NCBI GenBank assembly: GCA_029975435.1
Contig: JARKPC010000211.1
Coordinates: forward strand, 1 to 51,767
DNA: 51,767 nucleotides
Source: Propionivibrio sp.
Lineage (GTDB): Bacteria > Pseudomonadota > Gammaproteobacteria > Burkholderiales > Rhodocyclaceae
Direction of reading: 5' to 3'
Of this stretch, positions 31,766-41,063 are shown in pieces (the first letter of the stretch is position 1; every line of letters starts with the position of its first letter). A program made the translations under genes and the position numbers. A model generated the notes under the pieces. The model saw only the letters and a program-made list of their open reading frames with translations, searched no databases and was not told where the DNA came from.

Positions 31766-32931
31766 CGATGGTTTCCGACGTGTTCTTCCCGCGTATCAAC
31801 GGCGTCTCGACGGCGATCCTTACGTACCGGCAATCGTTGTTGGCGCATGGCATCGAGGTGTCGCTGGTCGCCCCGGACTACGGTGGCGGATTCGATGAGT
31901 CCTGGGTGACCCGTGTTCCTGCGCGGAGCGTCCCCGGCGATCCGGAAGACCGGCTGGTGCGCTGGCGCGAAATGCATGATGCCGTGCTTGCGGCGGTTGG
32001 CGGCGGAGTTGATCTCGTGCATGTGCAAACGCCGTTTGTTGCCCACTACGCGGGAGTAAATGCGGCGCGCCGCTGTGGTGTTCCTGTCGTCGCCACCTAC
32101 CACACCCTGTTCGAAGAATATCTCGCCCACTATGTCCCGCTGGTTCCCGCTCCGTGGCTCAAGGGCCTGGCGCGGGCGTTTTCGCGGCGCCAGTGCAACG
32201 CGCTGGATACCGTGATTGTTCCTTCCGCCGCCATCAGCCGGCGTTTGGCCGAATACGGCGTGAAAACTCCGCAGCACATCCTGCCGACCGGAGTCTCGCT
32301 GAACAGGCCTCAGCACGGCGCGCGGCAGTGGTTCCGGGCGAAATACGGGGTCGATGAGGAGCGTCCGGTCGCGCTCTATGTCGGGCGAGTGGCGCACGAG
32401 AAAAACATCGAGTTTCTCTTGGATGTGGCGGAACAGATGCGCGAGACGATTCCCGCCATGCTGTTGCTTGTCGCGGGGGACGGTCCGGCGCTGCCGAATC
32501 TGCGGCAGTCCGTTTGTGACCGGGGATTGGCCGAGAGTGTGCGATTCATCGGCTATCTCGACCGTGATGCCGAACTCCCGGCGTGCTACGCCGCGGCGGA
32601 TGTTTTCGTTTTTGCCTCGCGCACCGAAACCCAGGGACTGGTGCTGCTGGAAGCCATGGCTAGCGGATTGCCGGTGGTGGCGCTCGCCGAAATGGGAACG
32701 GCCGATATCCTGAATGCCGGTCGCGGGGCGCTGGTGCCGGATGCCAATCCGTATGCCTTTTCGCTGGCATTGTCGCGCGTGTTGAACGACCGACATCTTC
32801 GGCACCGGCTCTCCGATGAAGCACGGACGTATGCCGCCGAATGGTCCGGCGAGGCGCTGGCGGGACGGATGGCCGAGTTGTACAGGAAGATCGCCGACAG
32901 CGACCGAAAGTCCGTGAAACGCAAGCCTTGA
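31756..32931 (+). CDS. agt: Glycosyltransferase, candidate Agt-type diacylglycerol glycosyltransferase
   Basis: The 391-aa product is a GT-B, family-4-like retaining glycosyltransferase. Its N-terminus VAMVSDVFFPRINGVSTAI is typical of enzymes acting on lipid acceptors. The C-terminal donor site has LYVGRVAHEKNIEFLLDV and an EX7E motif in SRTETQGLVLLEAMASGLP. No signal peptide or transmembrane helix is present; association with the inner membrane face is expected for this type. The GTG start at 31756, with GGAGG 8 nt upstream, overlaps plcP by 10 nt, so the two are coupled. In phosphate-starved bacteria plcP and agt commonly pair to replace phospholipids with glycolipids. Sugar donor and product are not readable from sequence. 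Confidence 0.78.
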   Translation: MRVAMVSDVFFPRINGVSTAILTYRQSLLAHGIEVSLVAPDYGGGFDESWVTRVPARSVPGDPEDRLVRWREMHDAVLAAVGGGVDLVHVQTPFVAHYAGVNAARRCGVPVVATYHTLFEEYLAHYVPLVPAPWLKGLARAFSRRQCNALDTVIVPSAAISRRLAEYGVKTPQHILPTGVSLNRPQHGARQWFRAKYGVDEERPVALYVGRVAHEKNIEFLLDVAEQMRETIPAMLLLVAGDGPALPNLRQSVCDRGLAESVRFIGYLDRDAELPACYAAADVFVFASRTETQGLVLLEAMASGLPVVALAEMGTADILNAGRGALVPDANPYAFSLALSRVLNDRHLRHRLSDEARTYAAEWSGEALAGRMAELYRKIADSDRKSVKRKP

Positions 32932-33025
32932 AACAGGGCGGCGTTGCCCCGGGCGGTTTCGCCTTTCCCGTTTCCCTTTTCACTTCTATACTTGCCGCCT
33001 GCAATCGATCCGGCAAGGAGATCTT

Positions 33026-33400
33026 GTGTCTGAAGAAAGTCCGTTCAAGGGAAAAACCGGTCTGCGTCGCGTGTGGAACGCACTGCATTATTCGATGTCG
33101 GGATTGCGCGCGGCATACACGTGCGAGGACGCTTTCCGGCAGGAGGTATTGCTGGCGCTCTTTCTGGTTCCGCTATCCTTCGTTCTGCCGGTTCCCTGGG
33201 TCGGGCGGGCGGCGATGATCGCCAGTGTTCTACTCGTCCTGATCGTCGAGTTGATCAATTCGGCGATCGAGGCGGTCGTGGATCGCGTGTCGCTGGATCG
33301 ACACCATCTGTCGAAACGGGCCAAGGACATCGGCAGTGCGGCGGTATTTCTGGCGCTGCTCAACGTCGTGGTCGTCTGGGGCTGTGTCCTGGCTGCCTGA
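33026..33400 (+). CDS. dgkA: Diacylglycerol kinase, DgkA type
   Basis: Small integral inner-membrane kinase that phosphorylates diacylglycerol to phosphatidic acid. The 124-aa product has the amphipathic N-terminus (GLRRVWNALHYSMSGLRAA), three membrane helices, and the active-site stretch VLIVELINSAIEAVVDRVS with the conserved Glu and Asn. It continues with HHLSKRAKDIGSAAVFLAL. Translation starts at GTG 33026 with AAGGAG 5 nt upstream. It lies 94 nt after agt on the same strand, with a TATACT hexamer in the gap, so it may be partly independent. Next to plcP-agt it would return surplus diacylglycerol to phospholipid synthesis. Confidence 0.93.
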   Translation: MSEESPFKGKTGLRRVWNALHYSMSGLRAAYTCEDAFRQEVLLALFLVPLSFVLPVPWVGRAAMIASVLLVLIVELINSAIEAVVDRVSLDRHHLSKRAKDIGSAAVFLALLNVVVVWGCVLAA

Positions 33401-33430
33401 CCGGCGATTCTGCCGCACGTCCGGTACCGG

Positions 33431-35089
33431 TCAGGAATTGTCCGGGAAGAGATAGGGTTGCAGGGCGTGCAAGTCATCATCCATTGCCAACGCCTGCCTG
33501 ACCCGGTTGCGGCCGTGCTGCTTGGCTTCGAGCAGCGCAAAGTCGGCGGCTTCGGTCAAGTTCTGCGCCGAATCGAATTCTGGCCAGGAAGCGATGCCGG
33601 CACTGAATGTTGAAAACAGGGCGCCCTTGGAGTGCGCATGCGGCAACGAAGAGAAATCCTCGCGGATGCGTTCGATTACCGAGCGCGCCTGAGCGGGGGA
33701 GATGTCGGGCAGGGCGACCAGGAATTCCTCGCCGCCGTAGCGGCCGATCAGGTCGGAGGAACGCAGCCGTCCCTTGAGCAGCCAGGCCAGGCCGCGAATA
33801 ACCTGATCGCCGACCGGGTGGCCGAAGGTGTCGTTGATCGACTTGAAATGGTCTATGTCGATCATGGCCACCGTCAGCATGTGCGACGGCGTCATATTGT
33901 CCACCATCGCCTTGAGCATCGACTTCGCCGCCGTGTGATTGAGCAGTCCGGTCAGGCCGTCGTGCCGGGACGAGCGTTGGGTTTCCCGGAAGCGCTCGAT
34001 CTTGGTCTTGATCACGGCGGCCAGCAACACCGGGTTGAATGGCTTGTTGAGGAACTGGTCGCCGCCGAGACGCAGCGCCTCGACCTGCATCCCGACATCG
34101 GACTCGCTGGACAGGTAAACGATCGGCAGCGAGCGGTAGGCCGACATCTGGCGCAGCACGCGGGTGGCCTCGACGCCGTTGAAGCGCGGCATGTGCATGT
34201 CCATCAGGATCAAGTCGGGACGGTAGCACTGCAGTTCGTCGAGCAGGCGGCCCGGGTCGCGGATGGCGCGGCTATCGATGCCATGTTCCGACAGGGTGCG
34301 CTGGATCAGCGTCACCGCGACCAGCGAATCCTCGACGACCAGAACGCGGTACTTCTCCGGCTCGAAGTTCTGGACGAGATCGAGGACGCAATTGAGGACC
34401 ATGGTCGTCCCCTCCTCGATCGGGATCGTTAGGTCGATCCCGGAACGCATCAGGGCGACGATGTTGTCGAGGGCGGGATGAACGCCCAGGTAAATCATCT
34501 GGCTGGCCGGGCAAGCGCTGCGTATCTCGGCGATCTTCCGGTGTTCGATTTCGGCAGTTTCCCGACCGGGAATGCACAGCACGGCCAGCGGAGCTTCGCT
34601 GTCCGGGAGTTGTTCCTCCCATCCAATTTCCGCGGTCAGGAAGCCATAGAAATCGATCTGCTGGCGCAACGCGGCGGCCATTTCATGCATTTCGGGTGCG
34701 ACGACCAGCCAGACGAGGCGCGGCTTGATCCATTCGAGATTGCCGACTGCTTCCGCCGGTTCTTCGGTGCGCCGTTCGGGCGCCACCAGGCGCGAGGTGC
34801 GCACGGCAGCCAGCAGGGTTTCGACCTGACGCTGCAGAAGCGCGATATCGCGATTTGCAATCGGATGCGACGCTTGCGTTCCGAGTCGCGCAAGCGCCAG
34901 ATTTTCCAGCCCCTCGCACATTCTGACCAGTCCGGGGAGGCGCATGCGGTTGAAGTGCTCGGCCAGGCTATTGACGGTTACGGTGAATTCGATGAAGCGA
35001 TCGAAAGATCCGGCATCGACGTAATTGTCCCAACGCGTTCGCAGGACATGGATACGATCATCTATGACGTTCGGGCGAGATGATGCCAT
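33431..35089 (-). CDS. Response regulator with HPt-like, pseudo-receiver, receiver and GGDEF domains
   Basis: Cytoplasmic 552-aa signalling protein. Residues about 10-100 look like an Hpt helical bundle (NSLAEHFNRMRLPGLVRMCE) in which the phospho-accepting His is missing. About 125-245 is receiver-like without a clear phospho-Asp. About 260-378 is a true receiver (VLVVEDS, the Asp in LILMDMHMPRF, and the Lys in NKPFNP). About 388-540 is a diguanylate cyclase domain with an intact RYGGEEF active site and an RSSD product-inhibition site 5 residues before it. It should make c-di-GMP after phosphorylation; the partner kinase is not adjacent. Convergent with dgkA. Confidence 0.9.
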   Translation of the reverse strand: MASSRPNVIDDRIHVLRTRWDNYVDAGSFDRFIEFTVTVNSLAEHFNRMRLPGLVRMCEGLENLALARLGTQASHPIANRDIALLQRQVETLLAAVRTSRLVAPERRTEEPAEAVGNLEWIKPRLVWLVVAPEMHEMAAALRQQIDFYGFLTAEIGWEEQLPDSEAPLAVLCIPGRETAEIEHRKIAEIRSACPASQMIYLGVHPALDNIVALMRSGIDLTIPIEEGTTMVLNCVLDLVQNFEPEKYRVLVVEDSLVAVTLIQRTLSEHGIDSRAIRDPGRLLDELQCYRPDLILMDMHMPRFNGVEATRVLRQMSAYRSLPIVYLSSESDVGMQVEALRLGGDQFLNKPFNPVLLAAVIKTKIERFRETQRSSRHDGLTGLLNHTAAKSMLKAMVDNMTPSHMLTVAMIDIDHFKSINDTFGHPVGDQVIRGLAWLLKGRLRSSDLIGRYGGEEFLVALPDISPAQARSVIERIREDFSSLPHAHSKGALFSTFSAGIASWPEFDSAQNLTEAADFALLEAKQHGRNRVRQALAMDDDLHALQPYLFPDNS

Positions 35090-35171
35090 GGCGATGATTC
35101 CGGAGAAGATCGGGCATTATGACCAAAACCGGAGGTCGAAACAATCCTTTTGGAATCAATGTGGGTGGAAG

Positions 35172-35200
35172 AAGGGGAAGTTCTCTGCCGGCTTCCCCTT
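35172..35200 (-). terminator. Terminator after lpdA
   Basis: AAGGGGAAG (35172-35180) and CTTCCCCTT (35192-35200) pair perfectly over 9 bp around an 11-nt loop, starting 19 nt after the lpdA stop on the minus strand. It is followed there by CTTCTTCC, so the T tract is imperfect. It would separate lpdA from the GGDEF gene. Confidence 0.6.
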
Positions 35201-35218
35201 TCCTTATCGCTTCCCGTT

Positions 35219-37027
35219 CTACTTCTTCCTGATGGGCGGCAGGTCGGTGCAGGTGCCGTGTGCGACTTCGGCTGCCATGCCGATGCTTTCGCCGAGTGTC
35301 GGGTGCGGATGGATGGTCTTGCCGATATCCACCTCATCACAACCCATCTCGATGGCCAGGCAGATTTCGCCGATCATGTCGCCGGCCGCCGGGCCGACGA
35401 TGGCGCCGCCGATGATCCGGTGCTCGCCGTTTTCCGAGGCGTCGAAGATCAACTTGGTGAAACCGTACTCGGCACCGTTGGCGATGGCCCGACCGGAGGC
35501 TGCCCACGGGAACTTGGCAATCTCCACGGCGCGACCCTCCTTGGCTGCCTGGGCCTCGGTGTACCCGACCCAGGCCACTTCCGGATGGGTGTAGGCCACT
35601 CCGGGGATGACTGTCGCCTCGAATGCCGTCTTCTGTCCGGCCGCGACTTCGGCGGCGACATGCCCCTCGTGGACTGCCTTGTGCGCCAGCATCGGGTTGC
35701 CGACGATGTCGCCGATGGCAAAGATGTGCGGCACGTTGGTGCGCATCTGGTTATCCACCGCGATGAATCCCTTTTCCGACACCGTGACGCCCGCCTTTTC
35801 CGCGGCGATCTTCTTGCCATTCGGCACGCGGCCGGCCGATTGCAGGATCATGTCATAGCGAACGGCATCCGCCGGAGCGTTCTCCCCTTCGAACTTGACG
35901 TACAGTCCGCTGTCGCGGGCGTCGACAGCAACGGTGCGGGTCTTCAGCATGACCGAGTCGAAGCGGTGCATATTCTGCTTTTCCCAGACCTTGACGGCGT
36001 CGCGGTCGGGGCCCTGCATCAGGGCGTCGAGCATTTCCACGACGTCGACGCGGGCGCCCAGGAGCGAATAGACCGTGGCCATTTCCAGACCGATGATGCC
36101 GCCGCCGATGACCAGCAGTTTCTTCGGCACGAAGCGCAACTCCAGCGCCCCGGTCGAGTCGACGACGCGCGGATCCTGCGGGATGAACGGGAGGTGCACC
36201 GGCGAACTGCCGGCAGCGATGATGCACTTCTGGAAACGGATGACCTTCCTCTGGCCGGTCTTTTCCTGTCCCTTGCCGTCGGTCACCTCGACTTCGACAT
36301 GATTGGCGTCGAGGAAACTGCCGTAGCCGCGCACGATATCCACCTTGCGTGCCTTGGCCATTCCGGCCAGGCCGGTGGTCAGCTTGCCGACCACCTTGGC
36401 CTTGTGCGCGCGCAGCTTGTCGATGTCGATGTGCGGGGCGGCGAACGTCACCCCGGTTTCCGCCATGTGCTCGACTTCTTCCATGACCGCCGCGACGTGC
36501 AGCAAAGCTTTCGAGGGAATGCACCCGACGTTGAGGCACACGCCGCCTAGCGTGGCGTAGCGTTCGACGATGACTGTCTTCATGCCCAGGTCGGCGGAAC
36601 GGAAGGCCGCCGAATAGCCGCCGGGGCCGGCGCCGAGGACCAGCATGTCGCATTCGACGTCGACCTTCCTTGCGTTCGGGAAGGGCGCGGGAGAAGGCGG
36701 CACGACGGCGGGGGGCGCTGCTTCGGCCGGTTCGGGCGCTGCCTTGGGCGGTGTGGCGGCGGGCGCGGACTGCGCGATTTCGCCGCCGGTGGCCTCGATG
36801 CGGGCGATGACGCTGCCCTCGGAAACCTTGTCGCCGATCTTGACCGTAAGTTCCTTCACGACGCCGCCGATGGGGCTCGGCACGTCGATCGTCGCCTTGT
36901 CGGATTCGAGGGTGAGCAGCGGCGTTTCTGCCTCGATCGCGTCGCCGGCCTTGACCGCGATGTCGATGATGGGGACGTCCTTGAAGCTGCCGATGTCGGG
37001 AACCTTGATTTCGATGATCTGGCTCAT
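35219..37027 (-). CDS. lpdA: Dihydrolipoyl dehydrogenase (E3) with N-terminal lipoyl domain
   Basis: FAD enzyme that reoxidises the dihydrolipoyl groups of pyruvate dehydrogenase with NAD. The 602-aa product is longer than standard E3 (about 475 aa) because residues 1-80 are a lipoyl domain with the lipoyl-lysine in LESDKATIDVP. After a Pro/Ala linker (about 85-120) comes the oxidoreductase: DMLVLGAGPGGYSAAFRSADLG, the redox disulfide in GGVCLNVGCIPSK, the NAD motif LVIGGGIIGLEMATVY and the C-terminal dimer interface with HPHPTLGES. GGGAGAA precedes the ATG. Third gene of aceE-aceF-lpdA, 13 nt after aceF. Lipoyl-E3 fusions are known in betaproteobacteria. Confidence 0.96.
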   Translation of the reverse strand: MSQIIEIKVPDIGSFKDVPIIDIAVKAGDAIEAETPLLTLESDKATIDVPSPIGGVVKELTVKIGDKVSEGSVIARIEATGGEIAQSAPAATPPKAAPEPAEAAPPAVVPPSPAPFPNARKVDVECDMLVLGAGPGGYSAAFRSADLGMKTVIVERYATLGGVCLNVGCIPSKALLHVAAVMEEVEHMAETGVTFAAPHIDIDKLRAHKAKVVGKLTTGLAGMAKARKVDIVRGYGSFLDANHVEVEVTDGKGQEKTGQRKVIRFQKCIIAAGSSPVHLPFIPQDPRVVDSTGALELRFVPKKLLVIGGGIIGLEMATVYSLLGARVDVVEMLDALMQGPDRDAVKVWEKQNMHRFDSVMLKTRTVAVDARDSGLYVKFEGENAPADAVRYDMILQSAGRVPNGKKIAAEKAGVTVSEKGFIAVDNQMRTNVPHIFAIGDIVGNPMLAHKAVHEGHVAAEVAAGQKTAFEATVIPGVAYTHPEVAWVGYTEAQAAKEGRAVEIAKFPWAASGRAIANGAEYGFTKLIFDASENGEHRIIGGAIVGPAAGDMIGEICLAIEMGCDEVDIGKTIHPHPTLGESIGMAAEVAHGTCTDLPPIRKK

Positions 37028-37040
37028 GCGTGTTCTCCCG

Positions 37041-38357
37041 TCAGACCAGCGCGCGGCGCATGTCGGCCAGCAACTGCGCGATATAGACGTTGAAGCGCGT
37101 GGCCAGCGCGCCGTCGATGACGCGGTGGTCGGCGGAAAGCGAAAGCGGCAATATCAGGCGCGGGACGAATTCATTGCCGTTCCACACCGGCTTCATCACC
37201 GATTTGCTCACGCCGAGGATGGCGACTTCCGGCGCATTGACGATCGGCGAGAACGCCGTGCCGCCGATGCCGCCGACGCTGGAGATGGTGAAACAGGCGC
37301 CGGTCATGTCCGCCGGGCCGAGCTTACCGTCGCGCGCCTTCTTTGCCAGTTCGCCGCATTCGACGGCGATCTGGCTCACCGATTTCCGGTCGACATTCTT
37401 GACCACCGGTACGACCAGACCGTTTGGCGTGTCGGCGGCGAAAGCGATGTTGAAGTATTTCTTCAGCACCAGATTGTCGCCATCCAGCGAGCTGTTGAAC
37501 TCCGGGAATTTCTTCAGCGCCAGTTCGCACGCCTTGATCAGGAACGCGAGCATGGTGATCTTGGCGCCGCTCTTCTCGTTCTCCTTGTTCAGCGCGAGGC
37601 GGAAGGCTTCCAGGTCGGTGATGTCGGCGTCCTCGTGGTAGGTGACCGCCGGGATCATGACCCAGTTGCGGGCCAGGTTCTGCCCGGAAATCTTCTTGAT
37701 GCGCGAGAGCGGTTGGACCTCGATCGCGCCGAATTTCTCAAAATCGACTTTCGGCCACGGCAGCAGATCGAGGCCGCCCCCGAGGCTGGGGGCCGCGCCC
37801 GGAACGACGCCGGCCTGCATGACGCCCTTGACGAAGGCGGTCACGTCTTCCTTGAGAATACGTCCCTTGGGACCGGTGGCTGGAACCTTGGTCAGGTCGA
37901 CACCCAGTTCCCGGGCGAACAGGCGTACCGAGGGGCTGGCGTGAGCCTTGCCGTCGAACTGGCGTTCGGCCGGCTGCGAGGTGCGTGGTGCCGGAATCGG
38001 GGTACGTGGAGTTTGCGGAGTGGGCGGGGCTGTGGGAGAGGGCGGCGTGGGGGCGGTCGCCGTGGGCGCAGCAACGGCCGCGGCCTCCTGCTTTTCCTGC
38101 ACCGGAGCTTCCGCGCTTGCCGGTTCGATCAGGGCGATGATGGTGCCTTCGGACACGCGGTCGCCGAGTCCGACGCGCAGTTCCTTCACAATGCCGGCTT
38201 TCGGCGCCGGGACGTCCATCGTGGCCTTTTCCGATTCGAGGGTGATCAGCGGCGCGTCGGCGTCGACGCTGTCGCCGACCTTGACGCACAGTTCGATGAC
38301 CGGGATGAGGCTGAAACCGCCGATGTCCGGGACTTTGACTTCTATTGCTTGACTCAT
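37041..38357 (-). CDS. aceF: Pyruvate dehydrogenase E2, dihydrolipoyllysine acetyltransferase
   Basis: Core subunit of the pyruvate dehydrogenase complex; transfers acetyl groups from lipoyl arms to CoA. The 438-aa product has one N-terminal lipoyl domain (lysine in [16 protein letters not shown]), a Pro/Thr/Ala linker (about 85-130), the peripheral-subunit-binding domain ([16 protein letters not shown] then [11 protein letters not shown]) and the catalytic domain ending with [16 protein letters not shown], which carries the active-site His and Asp. E. coli AceF has three lipoyl domains; here one is in E2 and one in E3. Gap to aceE is 12 nt. Confidence 0.97.
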   Translation of the reverse strand: MSQAIEVKVPDIGGFSLIPVIELCVKVGDSVDADAPLITLESEKATMDVPAPKAGIVKELRVGLGDRVSEGTIIALIEPASAEAPVQEKQEAAAVAAPTATAPTPPSPTAPPTPQTPRTPIPAPRTSQPAERQFDGKAHASPSVRLFARELGVDLTKVPATGPKGRILKEDVTAFVKGVMQAGVVPGAAPSLGGGLDLLPWPKVDFEKFGAIEVQPLSRIKKISGQNLARNWVMIPAVTYHEDADITDLEAFRLALNKENEKSGAKITMLAFLIKACELALKKFPEFNSSLDGDNLVLKKYFNIAFAADTPNGLVVPVVKNVDRKSVSQIAVECGELAKKARDGKLGPADMTGACFTISSVGGIGGTAFSPIVNAPEVAILGVSKSVMKPVWNGNEFVPRLILPLSLSADHRVIDGALATRFNVYIAQLLADMRRALV

Positions 38358-38369
38358 GAAATCGCTCCT

Positions 38370-41063
38370 TTAGACCGTCATCGGGTTCGGTTTGTTGATG
38401 TCGATGCCGTACTTGACGATCGCTTCGGCGACTTTGCTGCGGTCGATGGTGCCCTCGTCGGCGAGTGCCTTTAGCGCCGCGACGGTGATCCAGCGGCGAT
38501 CGACTTCGAAGAAATGGCGCAGTGCCTCGCGAGTGTCGGAGCGGCCGAATCCGTCGGTTCCGAGCGTGACGTAGCGGCGGTTGATGAACGGACGGATCTG
38601 TTCTGCATAGAGCCGGACGTAGTCACTGGCGGCGACGATCGGCCCTTCGGTTTTCCCGAGGCAGCGTTCGACGTGGCTCTGCTTCGGCTTCTCCGAGGGG
38701 TGCAGCATGCTCCAGCGCGCGGCGTCATTGCCGTCGCGGGCCAGTTCGTTGAAGCTCGGGCAGCCCCACAGGTCGGCGTCGATGCCCCAGTCGCTCTTGA
38801 GCAGATCGGCGGCGGCGATGACTTCGCGGAAAATCGTGCCGGAGCCGAGCAGTTGCACGCGCGGTGCCGGTTGCTTGGCCTTGGACTTCACACCCTTGCG
38901 GAAAAGGTACATGCCCTTGATGATGTCCTTTTCGGCGCCCGGCGGCATTTCGGGATGCTCGTAGTTCTCGTTCATCACCGTCAGGTAGTAGTAGACGTCC
39001 TCCTGTTCCTGGAACATGCGGCGCATGCCCTCTTGCATGATCACCGCGACCTCGTAGGAGAAGGTCGGGTCGTAGCTGATGCAGTTGGGGATCAGGCCCG
39101 AGAGGATCAGCGAGTGCCCGTCCTGGTGCTGCAGTCCCTCGCCGTTGAGCGTCGTGCGTCCGGCCGTGCCGCCGACCAGGAAGCCGCGGGCGCGCTGGTC
39201 GCCTGCCGCCCAACACAGATCCATGGTGCGCTGGAAGCCGAACATCGAATAGCAGATGTAGAACGGGATCATCTGCACGCCATGCACCGAGTAGGACGTC
39301 GCGGCGGCGATCCAGTCGCTCATCGCGCCGGCTTCGTTGATGCCTTCCTGCAGCACCTGCCCGGTTTTCGATTCCTTGTAGAACATCAGCTGGTCGTGGT
39401 CTTCCGGCAGGTACTTCTGGCCCTGCTGGTTCCAGATGCCGATCTGGCGGAACAGGCCCTCCATGCCGAAGGTGCGTGATTCGTCCGGCACGATGGGGAC
39501 GACGTGGCGGCCGATGTTCTTGTCCTTGAGCATGATGTTGAGGGCGCGCACGATGGACATCGTGGTCGATACCTCGCGGCCCTCGCCGGAAGCGCGCAGC
39601 AGGGGCTCGAATGCGGAGAGCGGCGGGATCTCCAGCGGAGCGGCGGAACGGCGGCGTTGCGGCAGGTTGCCGCCGAGCGCGGCGCGGCGCTCGCGCATGT
39701 AGGCGAGTTCGTCCGAACCTTCCTCGAACTTGAGGTAGGGCAGCGTTTCGATCTGCTCGTCTGTGATCGGCAGCTTGAAGCGGTCGCGGAAGCCAATCAG
39801 CGCGGCGCGGTCGAGCTTCTTCTGCTGGTGCGAGATGTTCATGGCCTCGCCGGCCTCGCCCATGCCGTAACCCTTGACCGTCTTGGCCAGGATCAGCGTC
39901 GGCTTGCCCTTGTGCTCGACGGCGGCCTTGAAGGCGCTGTAGATCTTGAAGATGTCGTGGCCGCCGCGATTGAGCAGCCAGATGTCGGCATCCGTCCAGT
40001 CGGCAACGAGTTCCTTGAGATCAGGTGTGTTGAAAAATTTCTCGCGCACGTAGGCGCCGTTCTTGGCCTTGAACGTCTGGTATTCGCCGTCGACGCATTC
40101 CATCATGCGCTTCTTCAGCAGGCCCTTCTTGTCGCGCTCGAACAGCACGTCCCAGTGGCGACCCCAGACCAGCTTGATCACGTTCCAGCCGGCGCCGCGG
40201 AATTCGCCTTCGAGATCCTGGATGATCTTGCCGTTACCGCGCACAGGACCGTCGAGGCGCTGCAGGTTACAGTTGATGACGAAGATCAGGTTGTCGAGCT
40301 TTTCTCGCGCGGCCATGCCGATGGCGCCCAGCGATTCGACCTCGTCGGTTTCGCCGTCGCCGAGGAAAGCCCACACCTTGCGGTCCTGGGCCTCGATCGC
40401 GCCGCGGCTTTCCATGTAACGCATGAAGCGGGCCTGGTAGATGGCCTGGATCGGGCCGAGGCCCATCGACACGGTCGGGAATTGCCAGAAGTCGGGCATC
40501 AGCCAGGGGTGGGGGTACGACGACAGGCCGTTGTCGCCGACTTCCTGGCGGAAGTTGTTCAGTTGTTCCTCGGTCAATTGCCCGAGCTGGAAGGCGCGGG
40601 AGTAAACGCCCGGAATCGAATGGCCCTGGAAGAAGATCAGGTCGCCGCCGTGCGTCTCGGTCGGAGCGCGCCAGAACCAGTTGAAACCGACTTCGTACAA
40701 TGCGGCCGACGAGGCGAAAGAGGCGATATGCCCGCCGACGTTGGTGTTGCGGTTGGCGCGCACGACCATGGCCATGGCGTTCCAGCGGATGAAGTTGCGG
40801 ATGCGGATTTCCATGCTCGCATCGCCGGGATAGATCGGCTGGCGTTCGACCGGAATGGTGTTGACGTACTCGGTGGTGGCGCTGTAAGGAATGTCGATGC
40901 CTTCTTCACGCGCCTCGGCAATCAATTGCTCGATCAGGAAGTGGGCGCGATCGGAACCTTCGTTCTCGATGACGCCGGCCAGAGCTCCCAGCCATTCAAG
41001 CGTTTCCTGAGGGTCTGAATCGTCGTTTGCAAGGGGTTGGTATTGTTCTGAAATTGATGCCAT
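38370..41063 (-). CDS. aceE: Pyruvate dehydrogenase E1, homodimeric type
   Basis: Thiamine-diphosphate enzyme that decarboxylates pyruvate and acetylates lipoyl groups. The 897-aa product has the ThDP motif GDGETDEVESLGAI...NLIFVINCN (in two parts), VGGHIASFASSAALYEVGFN, the loop region AGEAMNISHQQKK and the C-terminal domain with TLGTDGFGRSDTREALRHFFEVD (in part). Length matches the AceE family (about 890 aa). The ATG at 41063 has a strong AGGAGG; the upstream in-frame extension to 41258 has no family support. First gene of the operon. Confidence 0.97.
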   Translation of the reverse strand: MASISEQYQPLANDDSDPQETLEWLGALAGVIENEGSDRAHFLIEQLIAEAREEGIDIPYSATTEYVNTIPVERQPIYPGDASMEIRIRNFIRWNAMAMVVRANRNTNVGGHIASFASSAALYEVGFNWFWRAPTETHGGDLIFFQGHSIPGVYSRAFQLGQLTEEQLNNFRQEVGDNGLSSYPHPWLMPDFWQFPTVSMGLGPIQAIYQARFMRYMESRGAIEAQDRKVWAFLGDGETDEVESLGAIGMAAREKLDNLIFVINCNLQRLDGPVRGNGKIIQDLEGEFRGAGWNVIKLVWGRHWDVLFERDKKGLLKKRMMECVDGEYQTFKAKNGAYVREKFFNTPDLKELVADWTDADIWLLNRGGHDIFKIYSAFKAAVEHKGKPTLILAKTVKGYGMGEAGEAMNISHQQKKLDRAALIGFRDRFKLPITDEQIETLPYLKFEEGSDELAYMRERRAALGGNLPQRRRSAAPLEIPPLSAFEPLLRASGEGREVSTTMSIVRALNIMLKDKNIGRHVVPIVPDESRTFGMEGLFRQIGIWNQQGQKYLPEDHDQLMFYKESKTGQVLQEGINEAGAMSDWIAAATSYSVHGVQMIPFYICYSMFGFQRTMDLCWAAGDQRARGFLVGGTAGRTTLNGEGLQHQDGHSLILSGLIPNCISYDPTFSYEVAVIMQEGMRRMFQEQEDVYYYLTVMNENYEHPEMPPGAEKDIIKGMYLFRKGVKSKAKQPAPRVQLLGSGTIFREVIAAADLLKSDWGIDADLWGCPSFNELARDGNDAARWSMLHPSEKPKQSHVERCLGKTEGPIVAASDYVRLYAEQIRPFINRRYVTLGTDGFGRSDTREALRHFFEVDRRWITVAALKALADEGTIDRSKVAEAIVKYGIDINKPNPMTV

